Positions 1 to 13,200 of a stretch of 64,000 nucleotides of DNA are shown here, in pieces. Origin of the DNA: Cranoglanis bouderius (lineage: Eukaryota > Chordata > Actinopteri > Siluriformes > Cranoglanididae); the NCBI GenBank assembly GCA_023630585.1, contig CM042560.1:11148501-11212500 (forward strand), in the 5' to 3' direction. Positions within the stretch are counted from its first letter, which is position 1. Each line of letters opens with the position of its first letter. The position numbers and the translations under genes were made by a program. The notes beneath the pieces were generated by a model. The model was given only the letters and a program-made list of their open reading frames with translations. It was not told the DNA's origin and did not search any database.

Positions 1-263
1 TTCTACAATTTAAAAGGGAAGAACGCTTTATTATTTCTTGCTTATTTCTCTTCATTATTACCTAATTATTTCTGCTATCTCTAGAAAAAAAAAAAAAATC
101 CCCAAATACTAATTATGCCCAGATGTGTTTTTTTTTTTTTCTTTTCTTTGTACATCCCTCTTTTAAAAAAAAAAAAAAAAAAAAAACTATACAGGGTTCA
201 TTGTGTGCTGTGGCCTGGCATTTGGCGGCATGTCTATAGGGGCATTTGGGGCAGAGCATCAAT

Positions 264-297
<34 letters not shown>

Positions 298-361
298 CAT
301 TATACATTTCCAACCCCATGCGTTTTGCATAGAAATGAGTCAGCAGTCTGTCCTGACATAC

Positions 362-588
362 CGTATGAAGCTGGTTTTGCCAGTGGAATACTGTCCCACC
401 AGCAGCACCATGGGCTTATTGTCGAAGTCTGCATCCTCCAGAGCTGGTGAGTGGAACTCGTGGAATTTGTAGTGCTCTTCTAAAGGCAGCAGTTTGGTTT
501 TGTACAGCTTCTTGAGTCCCTCACTGACAGTATGAAACACCTCAGGATCCCTTTTTCTCCTGTCGTCTGTTCCAAGCCAGCTGAACAT
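362..588 (-). CDS. ehd3: EH domain-containing protein 3, first coding exon (partial gene)
   Basis: EHD proteins are dynamin-like ATPases that tubulate recycling-endosome membranes. The exon encodes 75 residues plus two bases of the next codon. It opens MFSWLGTDDRRKRDPEVF and runs into the P-loop GQYSTGKTSF (residues 65-74), the nucleotide-binding site. The MFSWLG start and the KKLYKTKLLPLEEHY segment point to EHD3 rather than EHD1, whose N-terminus differs. The ATG sits in a good context (GCACCATGT) just downstream of a CT/GA microsatellite in the 5' UTR. The exon ends at a canonical GTATGT donor that splits an Arg codon after CG, as expected where the family continues RYLLEQDFPG. The remaining GTPase-like domain, helical region and C-terminal EH domain lie outside the left edge. 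Paralogue assignment is also backed by galnt14 in the same window, its neighbour in human. Confidence 0.93.
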
Positions 589-592
589 GGTG

Positions 593-617
593 CTCTCTCT
601 CTCTCTCTCTCTCTCCT
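593..617. repeat. (CT)n microsatellite in ehd3 5' UTR
   Basis: A run of about 12 CT units that reads GA in the transcript, starting a few bases upstream of the ehd3 start codon. Confidence 0.85.
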
Positions 618-1080
618 TCAGATGGAAACCTATTTGAGAGTCAAATTCATTAAACTGACATTTCAAACCCAGTCCCCCCCCCTCCCCATTGCGCATTTGC
701 AGGCCAAGCTCGGTACAAAACACACACGTTACCCTGTGCCAAAAAAATAATAATAATAATAAGACAACACCAGCTCAAGCTAACAGACAGAAACATAGAT
801 ACATTCATTGCTGATGATGTTCCTCATGTGTAATGGACATGAAGAAAGGTTACACAGCTACACTGTAACATTAACAATACCTATTTTCAGGATGGACCCA
901 AGAGGTTAGAAAGCCATTAGACAAAGAAGAATAAACGGTACAGCAGGACCAGAGGACCAGAGAGTCTGGAGAAATGACCGGCGTTCCTCGGTTCCTCTGA
1001 GCTATAGGCTGAAAAACAGCAACATGAGAGAAAACGCCTCACTCTGCTGGCACAGCCCAGGTCATCCCTTCAGCAGGGGA

Positions 1081-1131
1081 ACGGACCAATCAGAGGGCTG
1101 CTCCTAAGTATGCCTGAAAGCCAATCCGAGC
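1081..1131 (-). promoter_or_regulatory. Candidate ehd3 promoter with paired CCAAT boxes
   Basis: Two inverted CCAAT boxes (plus-strand ccaat at 1086-1090 and 1121-1125, ATTGG in gene sense) stand 35 bp apart about 500-540 bp upstream of the ehd3 ATG. Paired CCAAT boxes at this spacing are typical of NF-Y promoters. No TATA box was recognised and the transcription start is not visible from sequence alone. Confidence 0.35.
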
Positions 1132-1289
1132 ACACGAGGCGGGATTTGATCGGAATATGGGTGGGAATGTGGGAATATTTAGCCGACTCCATGAGTAAAA
1201 ATGTTCGAATCTGTCACAAAATATAACAGACAGCACAATCTGAGGTTTAATTACATTCAAACAGGACTCACTGAAATTATAAAACAAAT

Positions 1290-2165
1290 CGCACACTATG
1301 TGACCAAAAGTATGTGCACCCCTGACCACATCTAGTATAGCACACTGAATGTGGTTCTTCTCCGAACTGTTACCACAAAGTTTTAAGGGACCAAAAGGTA
1401 ATATAACTATAAATTAATTTGTTGTTTTTAATACTTGGTTGCAAATCCTTTACAGTTAATGACTGCCTGAAGACTGGAAGCCATAGACATCACCAGACTC
1501 TAGGTTGATTTGGCCACATCTAATGTTTTTGCTATCTCTCTGATGGGTTTGTTTTCTCTGGCAATGACAACTCTTTGGACTTCATATTGAGAGTTAACAG
1601 CAACAGATTCCAAATGTAAATGCCAAATACAGCCCAATACCCAGATAACCCCATTCCTACCATCAAGCACGGTGGTGGTAGCATCTTGCTCTAGGGTTGC
1701 TTTTCAGCAGAAGGAACTGGAAATCTTGTTGCCATATTGAACATCAGTGGAACCAAATACAAGCAAATTGTTGAGAAGAACCTGTTCCAGTCAGCCAGAC
1801 ATCTGAGTTTAAGGTGAAAATATATGGTCCAATAAGACAATGAGCCAAAGCGCCTTGCAAAAACTATAAAGGAATTGCTTTTTAAGAAGAAGAAGAAGAA
1901 GAAGGAGGAGGAGGAGAAGAAGAAGCTTTGTGGTTTGGAATGGTGAGTCAAAGCCAGACTTAAATCCAATTGAAAATCTGTGGTATGACCTGAAAATTGC
2001 TGTCCACCAACATTTTCCATCTAATTTGAGTTGGAGAGAATTTGCTTTGAGGAATGGAAGAAAAATAACAAAGGGCCCAAAGCTCATTGAGACACATCTG
2101 AGACTCAAAGTCAAATCAGTAATTACTGCAAAAGGACAATTCACACTGAGGGGGTGAATACCTAT
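1290..2165. mobile_element. Mosaic of degenerate Tc1-like transposon relics
   Basis: Three relics abut. The first (about 1295-1385) has the accaaaagtatgtgcaccc end also seen near 43.6 kb. The second (about 1386-1620) matches in reverse the 5' half of the element at 49.6 kb. The third (about 1630-2165, plus strand) keeps a transposase C-terminus reading PDLNPIENLWYDLK near 1958-1995, the conserved DDE-E block of Tc1 transposases. It is interrupted by an AAG/AGG microsatellite at 1887-1925 and carries frameshifts. None is functional. Confidence 0.75.
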
Positions 2166-4790
2166 CAGTTAATCAATCAATTAAAACATATGACGTGTGT
2201 AATATGCTAAAATGTAATATAGCGCCACAGACAGACTAAACATCATCTTACAAAACATCTGACTGATAGTCAGCTAAATGTTCTAGTATTGTGACTTTGA
2301 ATGAACTGTTTTAATAAACAAACATCTGAAATGTGGACCAGAATTAAGGTGTATTTTAGCCTGATGCTGCCATCTTGTGGTGTAATGTAATATAGCACCT
2401 GTACACATTAGAAAGTAACACAAATCCTGTTGACCTTTGAACTGTTTGCTACTGAGCTGTGGGGAAAATAACCCACCAGAACTGGCATGATGCTTTAGCA
2501 CGACATTGAACAGGTGATTAAACATTTGTGTGAATAGAATCAGTAGAAAGGTACTCTTCTGGCACCCTGACATCACTGGCCATTCTGGCTTTTGTCACAA
2601 AGCCAATTCATTTGATTAACTGCATAGTCCATGAACAAGGCTGTACATGTAATTTTATTGGTATTGTTTTATTATTTTATTTATTTTTTACATGTAACCT
2701 GTTCACATGACTTTTGAATTTTGTTGTGTTGCTAGGCTGCATGTTGTTGCAAATACATTAACATGGGAATGACATGTTAGCATCACCTGTTGGACAGGTC
2801 TTTGTATAGGTCAGGATTTGTATAAATTGAGAATCCATAGGTACTTAAGTGCATATATTAAAAACAGTGGCACTTCAACAGCATTTACAATTCTGGCTTT
2901 TGTCACACAGGCCATGAAGTGTATTAAGCTTATTAATGTTACATAAAAGAAGACCTCAAACACCATTTTATTACTGTGTAATAGGGGTGTAGGGGTGTAA
3001 CATTTGAGAACTATTGTGAACAGAAAATGTGAATACAGATACAAACAAACAAATAGATGGAGTATCTGCAATACACAGATATCATGTGCGAATCTGGCAA
3101 CCCTGCTTCCTGGGAAAGGATGATGTTTGTTTTGATACAAACTAATTTGTAATTTGTTCATTACAAATAGGAGGCACACTACTCAAGGGTTTTGTTTATC
3201 AGTGGTTTGTTCAAGAATCCTGACTTAAACACTGCTTACTGAGCTCCAAAATAAAACCATATTTCTGTACAGACAAAAAGAAATACGCTTTTATTTTTAT
3301 TGAGCTGCCATAAATAAGCAGATCACACACTGAGCACAGAGCCGCAGAACTCTGCTGTATATCCAACATTACCAATTAATAATGAAAGAAATTTACTAGT
3401 ACATTCATTGTGTGTGTGTGTTGTTCTCCATTGTAGAAAATCTTGGTGTATTACTTGATCAGATATTTAAAGGATGCCATTTTGACTCATAGAAGCAGTA
3501 GTGTTCCTAGCTTTACAGTAGAGAACTTCTCTGATCTTTATGTAATGTAACAATCCCAAAAACTGAGGTTTCTCTGAGATTACAGATTGAGATTGTCCGA
3601 ATAAACTTATGCTTTCATCTTATGCTGGAGTATGATAGTTATTTTATGTATTAGTAATTAATAACTTAAGACATCACCAATTGTGTTGGGGTTTGCATTT
3701 TATGCTACTGAGCTGCTGGTTGATACAAATACATCAAAACCTGTTGAACATGTGTTTAAAGATTATTTTGAAATAAAATTCTAGTTGAAGAATTTATAAA
3801 TTACAGTTAAATCACTGTAGCACAGCAGTGGTACACACTATCACTAACTGCTGTTAAAGAAAATCCCCCTGGTGCGATGGAAAATGATATATTTGTTGGT
3901 ATTATTACTATTACTAGGCATGATTATACTATTTGTTCTTGCATATTGTCTCACTATATACCCTGAAATCAAATACATTAATCAAGGGAAAGATTATTTA
4001 CATTTTCAGAAATGAATTTTTTTTTTAAATAAAATAAAAAAGAAAGAAAACTGCACACATTATTTTAAAGACCAGAATCCAACCTAAACGATTTACTCAA
4101 ATTTCTACGTAAAGATATAAATATCTTTATCAGTGCATTTCCTCTACAATAAATTCAAATTAATTATATTAACTGTAGTGTGATAAAAATGTTTTTTTTA
4201 TATACTTCTTTGTTCCCTGGTTGTTAACACTATTATTTATGAAAAAAATACAATTTTAGTAACATTATTTAATCAAACCACAAAAACAGATGTAATTATT
4301 CTTACTTTTTTTTTTTTTTCAAGAAATAATGCCTGAACTATTACCAAAACCATTCACATACTGTACACATACACATAACATCTCAGTGGTTTCTGTCACA
4401 GAACAAATGTGTAGCTAGAGACGAAACTAGATGTGATATAACACTATAACACTGTCCTGAAATCCCACAGATACCACCACAAGCATCACATTCAGCTTGA
4501 CATCTGTGCTGACCTTCACAGGGGTCGTATGGAACACATTTCAAAGAACCAGGGCTGATGGATCACAGATCTTTTCAGGATGTAATGAACGTAACTGTAA
4601 TGGGTGGAGTAAAGCTGGGGAAGGGATTTAATAAGCTTGAATCTTGATTCACATTTGATCCAAATGTTTATTATAAAATATCTGACTTGAAATGTACCAG
4701 ATGAAAAAGATTAAATATGGGATAAGAGCAAAAAAAAATGAATAATACAGTTCAATCATACAGTTTTAAGTTGATTATGTATACCTTTAA
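2166..4790. other. Intergenic AT-rich DNA between ehd3 and angel2
   Basis: No gene, RNA or recognisable transposon. The stretch is AT-rich with several poly-A/T runs. Open frames here are short and lack homology that I recognise. Angel2 3' UTR may reach its right end. Confidence 0.5.
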
Positions 4791-4795
4791 AGCTC

Positions 4796-4801
4796 TTTAT
4801 T
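4796..4801 (-). terminator. Candidate angel2 polyadenylation signal
   Basis: AATAAA in gene sense, about 540 nt after the angel2 stop codon. It is the clearest such hexamer in a plausible 3' UTR range; transcript data are needed to prove use. Confidence 0.3.
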
Positions 4802-5342
4802 TAGATCAAATGTGGCGAGGTCCCTTTCATACGATTCGTATTCTGCTGTGTTTCACTTATTAAATGTTTAAAACAAAGTCTTGAGTATTTACCCTTGTAG
4901 ACTATTCGAATATCCAGGATGGTCTTCAGCAGTGCTCCAAAAACTAAACACAAGAAACCAGCTTAGACTTCATGCTTAATAAATTAAAAGTAAACTTCAA
5001 TAAAATCAGATATGAATCAATAGCAAATCTACAGTTCAAATCTATCTCAAGTGTCAGTGGTAAAAGTCAGAAGAAGAGACAAAACCAACTGATGTGCAAG
5101 TTAAAAAAATTTAAAAAAAACAAAAAAAAAACATGCAATGCACATGAGCGTAAGAGAATCCAGTTTTGCTGGTGTGGAACCTGTTTTGTAAACTCATCGC
5201 AGTTTGCATCATCATGGGTGATGCACCTAAAACGATCAACTTCACTTGAAACTGCAAGAATAACAACGTTCAAGAGATTGAATTAATCATCATCGAGCCT
5301 AAAACAACTGAACAATCACTTTCGACGAAACATCTGAGTTGC

Positions 5343-5494
5343 TCAGGAGTGCAGACGGAACCGGGCGATGAGAGGGAGGTGGTCGGATGAGTGGCACCGA
5401 TTGGGCAGGCCGTTCACTTCTCTCAGCTCGGCTTCGCTGACCAGGGCCAGCCTGGAGAGCAGCTGTAGGCCTCGCTGTGGTGCAGCACTGCATT
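5343..5494 (-). CDS. angel2: angel2 terminal coding exon 9
   Basis: Residues 499-548, ending CHSSDHLPLIARFRLHS and TGA. SDHLPL is the hallmark C-terminal EEP motif. Confidence 0.96.
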
Positions 5495-6663
5495 CTGGGA
5501 ACAAAACACAGCTCCGTGGTTAACTGACATCCAGACAAGCGCTGCACTTAAAGTGTGCAGCACGATCACTAATGTTCCAGCTTTCTACACACTGCTTCTG
5601 TATTTAATGTGCTCTTATCTGATACATTAACTTACAACTACGGAAGAAATGTAGTCACAAAATGTAATATAATCCATTAGATCTTGTGCATAAAACTGGA
5701 GAAGTAATAATAATTTTATTAGTCATGGACATATAAATTCAAGTATATAATTTGGCAATTGTTGAAACTTGGTGTGGAATGTGGTGTGTAAACATATTTA
5801 TATAAAAATATGCAATTGTGGCAGCTTAGCACTTTTTCTTCAACATTAATTTGCTATGGGCTTAACAATGATCATGTGGTGCGACCGTGATTTTCCCTCT
5901 AAATAAAATATTTTCTTTCTTTTGTATTACAAGTACAGTAACATCTGTAGAAAAACCATGTATGCAAATGTTCTGGTTTCACTTTAGTGAATTATGAAAG
6001 AGCTATAAGTGCAAAACAATTTAGAAATGTATCATCTATAATTATTAATTATATTTATAATATAATTTAATTTATAAACACATTTAGAGGAATTTCCAAT
6101 TTATTTTTTTAGAACTGCACTAATGGTCGGACAGTCGCACCACATGATATATTTTGACTTTTTTAATAAATAAAAAAAAATGAGAAACACATAAAATACT
6201 TTTTTTTTTTTAATAAATAAATAAGAAAGTACATTTCAATGCAAAAGATAAAAAATTAGTTGGACAGAAACTGTCTGCATCAGCGTTTATACCAGTTATA
6301 CCTCGTCTCATGTCTGCTTAAATAATCCCGAGCACCCGCTCTTCTCACCTCCCGAGTTTGGTCATTTCATCTTCAGAAACTATTCACCAATCCAACAGCT
6401 TCCGAGCTCGCTGCCTTACTTTTCTTGCTTTTTATCACACTGAATGTAAACACGCTCAGCAGTTTGAAGTGACGGCATTCAAACAAGAGCAGAGCAGTAA
6501 AGTGGCTGGGCTAAAACTAATGTATATATTTATGAAATGTCATTTTGCGACATCTTTTATATTAAAAAAAACAATAAAACACACACTTCACAAAAAAGAA
6601 CAAGAAAATGCCTTTAATAAGAGACTACATGTGTATGTAGCCTGAGCAGAGATAAACGTATTA

Positions 6664-6700
<37 letters not shown>

Positions 6701-7213
6701 CACCTGTCCAGCCTGACTCGTCCCTCTGCGCTGGGGAATAGAAAATGTAATCGACAGTAATGGCTGTGCGTGAGTGGCAGGTGGTGATTTCACGGTGACC
6801 GCTCTCTTTTAGGTAGTGAGAGTATACCGAGGTCAGCTTAAAACCATGTTCAATGCTAGGTTTCTTCAAGCTGGTAAAGAGAGGAAAGAGATGTTTATGG
6901 TGTAAACAGAGGAAATCATTCCCAAGACACATCATCATTGTGTAAAGCAGCAATGTGCTAATAGGAATCACAGGATTAAGACATTTCAGATAAACAAAGA
7001 TGTGAAGCACTGCAGTACCAGACTGGCTTTCACAATTCTTTAACAACCAAACTGTTCTTTAACTGTGTAACGTCTGAACGTATCAAACTGATTTCTGAAT
7101 CAGCCTGGATTTAGCAAAGAAATTTCTCTGTCTCCTTGAGCTGTGAATCCTTTTCTAACCTCCTCACCAGATGCCATCGGAATGCGACACGACCCCCCCT
7201 CTTCAGACACACA

Positions 7214-7255
<42 letters not shown>

Positions 7256-10200
7256 GCACACACCCGTGCACACACACAATGTAAGAATTTCTTTTGAATG
7301 TAACATGTAATTATATGTAATTATTCGATGCCTAAATAGTGTTATGTTATCTTGTTTGCATATATTGTGTGTTCATGTGACCTAACCATAATGATTTTAG
7401 ATAGTTTTAACTTAGGATATTATTTTAAATGTCTGTAACCATGTTTTACTTGTAATATTCTTTATAAGTCCATCGAATTTGGTATGAGGTTAATCGTCTA
7501 GAGATACCCTGATTGATTATGCATATCATATGGCAATGGGATACATTATTTCATGCTTTTCTTAATTTCACACATATTACGATTTAAACCGGCTCCTCCC
7601 TGGACATGCAAATTCGGGTCTGAGACCAGACAAAGAGAGTTCATCCCGCCAACAAATCCAACTTCCTGATTGGCCAATAGCCCAAAGAGGCGTGTGCGTT
7701 GGTGTTGTCTTTAAAACAACACCACGCTTTGAAACTCTCTTCAGTCTCACACTCTTCAACTTTCAACTTCACTTCTACACTCCTCCCGGTTTCTTCCTCT
7801 TCCCACGTGCCCCGGGAAGAGGAAGCCAGGATCTCTCTCTCCCGGACAAAAGATGCAACCGCCTCACGCCTCACGTGCCCTTTTCAAACGGCACGACGAA
7901 CCAGCGAACTCTACACGACCGCACGCGAACTTTCAAACCGAAGCCATGCAAGTATAGTTAATGGATCTATATCTGCGTTAAGATTGTACCCCTGTTTACA
8001 GGAGATTTAAGTTCGTTGCTGGTTTTGAAAAAGGCTAATTAGTTGTGTTTTTGTCTGCCATTCCCTTTTATTTCATTACTTTCTCTCTATACCTTTTCTT
8101 TCATTGTATATAGATGTACATATGTATGTTTTGCTTAGAGTTAGTCGTGTGTATCCATAGTTACACTTAGTTATTAAAATGTATTATCACCACGCTTGAT
8201 TTTCTCTGTTTTTGGTCACGTGATGAGTCCCTTAAACGCTGCGATCTCGCTACCCGCTCTGGAAACGGAGATTTCCTTCCTGGCCAGAAGGATAAACTCC
8301 CTCTTTAGAGTTCATAATTCCAAACTAGACTACAGCTAACCCTAAAAGCTGATCTAGACCACATACATAGTCATCATTAATTATAATCCATTGTAGTTAA
8401 TTATCTATACGTATATGTGCACATACATGAATTCCCTTTCATGGCTGATGTATACTTATAAATGGTCACAACATGCGTTGATTAGATATATAGATATATT
8501 TCACGCCATTCGAGCTAATTCCTTATATAAATTGGAGAATACATTTAAACGTGTTAAACATCTTTTAATTCGTTACATAAATTGTAACTGCTGGAGAATA
8601 TTTTTAAACGTTGCAGATTCACCCGATTTACTACACATTCTGGTAGATAATGCGGGCACGCTTTAAAACTCGTCTCCTTTAAAAAGGTGCTTCGAATCCA
8701 AGCGTGCGCTTCTGTTTCGTTTTTCATGTTTAAAGTTGATCCATTACATTATTCTGGTGGAAAAGAATAATGCTAGTAATGATTGATTCGTTACAACTGC
8801 AGGAAATAAGCTATAATTAAACAGAACTTACCCTTTTTTTGAACCTTGTTGCTCTGATTCCTTTACATCAGGTTCTGTTGTGGAGACCAGAAAATGAGTC
8901 CAGTTTAGTACATCAGAGTTATTTTGGCTTGACATTCTAATTAGCCATAACAACCACATAAATGACTGACGTTAAACATAAGACACATGCCGTGATATCA
9001 CGATAAACCGGGGCACATCGTATTTTATTGACAGGCTGTTAAAATGCATTATTGTGCTACACTACTGAGTGAGAGAACAGCAAAGATCACGCAAAGATTT
9101 TCATGGTTTTGCCCCACAGGGTTTAGAAAAGTAAGTGAGTAAGTAAGTAATACACCTTATGAGTATAAGAAATGACACTGCCTCAGTAACAAGCCTTTAG
9201 TAATAAAGAGTGACAAGTCACACCATTAGTTTGGCCTTCATACTGGCACAGCGAGGAGATGCCGAGGCTTGAGGGCCAAAGGGGTGAAGTGAGGATTCGC
9301 TGCCCTCGGGGGCTTTCTTCCTGTCCTGATACCTGCAACAGGAAGAGGAAATGTGAGAGAGAGGCAGCCAGGTGATAGGAGACAGAAGTAGAGATCGACC
9401 GATAATCGGTTTTAACGATATTTCCCTCAATATTTAAGTATTTTTCCATAATCATATATCGATTTTGTAATATCGGATCCACCGATAAATGGCGCCACAT
9501 TGGCCATTTTGAGAATTACATGCAGGAGCGCCATTGCAGCACTGCATCTGTTTTTTGTTTATTTGTTAGAATTATTTTATGTGCTTTATTTGTTTTACTT
9601 GTTTGTTTACCTCATCAAAACTTTTATTAAAAAAAAAAAGACTTTAGTAATAGTGCACTTTATTTTTTGCACTTTCAGACCTCTCTATTTATTGGTGTAT
9701 AAATAAGAGTTGTTTTGTTTTGTATGCAAGGAGGAAGTGAAATTCACAAAATTGTTATAAATAAAACTGTTTGTTCAGTTCAGTGGTGTTGTCATTGTGT
9801 AAAAAACAGAAATAAAACAATAAATAAATATCGGTTCTACATATCTGTTATCGGGCACATAAACATGCACACGGTATCGTGTTATAATCGGTATCGGTTA
9901 TAAAAAAAAAATCAATATTGGTCGATCTCTAGACAGAATAGAGTGCCAACTTGAGCTCGAAATGCTCCTAAGTGAATACGGTTTATGCAAGATGTCTTGG
10001 TCATTCCATCTGCACCATATGGGTTTACCAGGATTCCCTTTACTACGTTGTCTTTACAGTCACTTTATGTTTCCTTTACACTCCCTTTACGTTCCCTTTA
10101 CAGTCACTTTACATTCCCTTTACAGTCACTTTACATTCCCATTATGCTCCCTTTACAGTCACTTTATGCTCCCTTTATTCTCCCTTTACAGTCACTTTAC

Positions 10201-13200
10201 ATTCCCTTTATGCTCCCTTTACAGTCACTTTACATTCCCTTTATGCTTCCTTTACAGTCACTTTACGCTCCCTTTACATCCCTTTACACTCCCTTAACAG
10301 TCATTTTACGCTCCCTTTACACTCCCGTTGCAGTCACTTTACACTCCCGTTGCATTCAGTTTACGTTCCCTTTACGCTCCCTGTGCAGTCACTTTACGTT
10401 CCCTTTACGCTCACTTTACAATCCCTTTACGTTCCCTTTGCAGTCATTTTACGTTCCCTTTACGCCCCCTTTACAGTCACTTTACATTCCCTTGACATTC
10501 TTACACTTTATCACTCATTTAAGAAGACTAATCAGAAATAAAGTGTTTAAAACCTTTATAAAGATAGTGTAGAGTGAACACAGTGTATAGTGTACACCTG
10601 ATGGTGCCTCTCACCTTCCCGATGGGCATGCCTGCGTACTCCAGCTTGCTGTCTGTAATAAAGGTGTAGAGGGGACTCGCGGGCACTGAGTTAAAGTCCC
10701 CACACAGCAGTATCGGGCAGGTCGTACCGTCGTCCTGCTGTGCTATGCGACTGATCTCAGCCAGCAGGAGTGACAGCTGTGCTAGCTTGATGTCACCACG
10801 CCGTGGGTTGTACAGCAGGTGAGTGGTGACCACACAGACGTTGTGTTCAGATCCTGATGCCCCCAAGGGCTTCAACACCACAATCAGTCCCACGTTATCC
10901 CGGTCCAGGATCGGGATTCCTTGGCGGAAAAACTCCACAGGGTGAGAGGAGAAGAGGGTGAAGCAAGATTTCTTAAAAGCTACCATGCAGCCATCGAGTT
11001 TGCGGCCAGTCCGGCGTTTGTACTCACAGTGGTAACCTGCAAAGGTGGGAAAGGATGACTTTTGACAATTAAACTGTCTTCAGCAGCCTCACTTTGTTAG
11101 CGAGTTTGGCTGTTCCTCACCCAGTTTTATTCCTCCTACACAGCTATTTCTGTTTCAGTTAATGATTGTGTTTCAGCCTACATATTGAATTGATGATCAT
11201 TAGCACCTGTCTGGTATAATTGTTTAATCATACACCTGACTATATGCCTACAAAATCCCTGACTTTTTGCAAATGTACCTAGAAGAATTGATGCTGTTTT
11301 TTTAGGCAAAGGGTGGTCAGACCAAATATTGATTTGATGTAGATTTTTCTTCTGTTCACTCACTTTGCATTTTGTTAATTGAAAAATATAAACTATTAAG
11401 ATGTCTATTTTTGAAAGCATTCTTACTTTACAAACGTATATTTAGTCACTGAGACAACCCATTTAGAAAATGAACTTCTTGTCCGGAATGCTTGTTCATG
11501 TTTGGATTTACCTCTTGTCAATCATTTACTAGGATCTTTAAGGGCCACCACAGAGCCTGGAGGCAGAGCTTCGTGAACAGGAATCACTCAAATGTCAAAC
11601 CCACCTAACCATTAGAGTCCTAATCTTTCCCTATGCACGTTTAAATCAAGTACAACATTACACACCCGAGCAACATTAATTAATCCAGTTAAGGCCAGGT
11701 AAAATATATGTTACCTAGATGTTCTAGACTGGGTTTGATCTGCTTCTGATAATGATCCTCTTGCACCTCCTGAAGACACATTATCTATGGAGACAAATGT
11801 ATTTTAAACACTTAACCACACAAAACATACAGAAGATGTATTACACACACAAATAAAAGTCACAATAAAAGATTCTGTCATCCATTATATAAAAAATAAT
11901 GTGCTCTTTCAAAACTGTGGATCTTTGATGCAAGTTGCACTGTGTAGTTAATTAACCTGTAGACATTCAACAACAACAACAAAAAAAAACAAAAAACAAA
12001 TCATGTAACAGATACAAATTATATGCAAATAAAACAACTGGTGCTCATGACCAATATATCTTACCATCTGCACCACTTGGGTTTAACAGGATCCCTTTAC
12101 GTTCCCTCTACAAATCCTTTTACATTCCCTATACGCTCCCTTTACACTCCCTTTACGTTCCTTTTACAATCCCTTTACGTTTTCTTTACAATCCCTTTAC
12201 ACTCCCTTTACATTCCCTTACAATCACTTTACGTTCCCTTTACAATCCCTTTGCGTTCCCTTTACGTTCCCTTTACACTCCCTTTACGTTCCCTTTACAC
12301 TCCCTTTACGTTCCCTTTACACTCCCTTTACGTTCCCTTTACACTCCCTTTACGTTCCCTTTATGTTCCCTTTACACTACTTTTACAGTCATTTTACACT
12401 CCCTTTACAGTCACTTTACACAGCATTTACAGGGTGTGAGAAAGTGGAGCTCAGTGTGGTGGCTGAAATACACAAGTCCCTCACATCTGCGGCGTGTTGC
12501 TCCAGCTCGTTGAGGATGTTGGTGAATCGATGGCGCCACTCCAACACACGAGGGTTACAGTGTTTGTAAAGGTAAGGATTGCTGAGAAGTAGTTCTTGAG
12601 AGAGAATATTGTAGGACATCACCGAGAAATCGAAGGGTCCAACACTTATGCTTGCACAGCTGTCAGTAAGGTCCTCCCACTGCCTCTTTAACTCTGTAAG
12701 AGAATCTATTAACATTAATAATAATTAATACAATCAAGGCACTACAGTAGATGTTCTTTTGCATCATCACCTGTTTTAATCCTTGTACTATCCAGGCTTG
12801 GGGAAAGTTTCCCAGAAGGAACCTGTGTATCTGTGATGTTGTGCAGCCATGCAGGCCTGGGCTCCCATCTCTCTCTGGATGCTGTGCGTTTAGGGCTGGG
12901 CTGCACACCTTCACCTGAGCGCTCACACTCCAAGCTCTTTCTCCTTTTAACAGGAGGCTCTGTGTCAGGGTGCTTCATCAGGACAGGAGACAGATGGAGG
13001 TGTCTTGGGTGATCACTGCTGGGCAACTCAGTCCAGGTGAAGGAACAGGGGGGTCTGGGGGAAGTGAAGGGGTTTCTGGTGATGATGAGTGGAAATGTAT
13101 TTCTCCAGTACCACTGTTTCCAAACAGCAACAGCAGCAGCAACAGCTGGAGAGGAGCCCACTGCACTCAGGGGTCGGACAAACATGGGTTTACTGCTAAG

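Noticed and set aside
8875..8935. Longer angel2 exon 7 beginning with ATGTCAAGCC
   Set aside because: The open frame is in register, but the upstream acceptor would demand a different phase from exon 6; the inner acceptor with a strong pyrimidine tract fits.
9962..10572. Three overlapping plus-strand frames of 111-195 residues rich in FPL/LYS
   Set aside because: They are translations of an 11-bp tandem array; all frames stay open because the unit lacks stops. They lie in an angel2 intron and have no protein-like features.
12023..12439. 138-residue plus-strand frame
   Set aside because: Same cause: translation of minisatellite array B.
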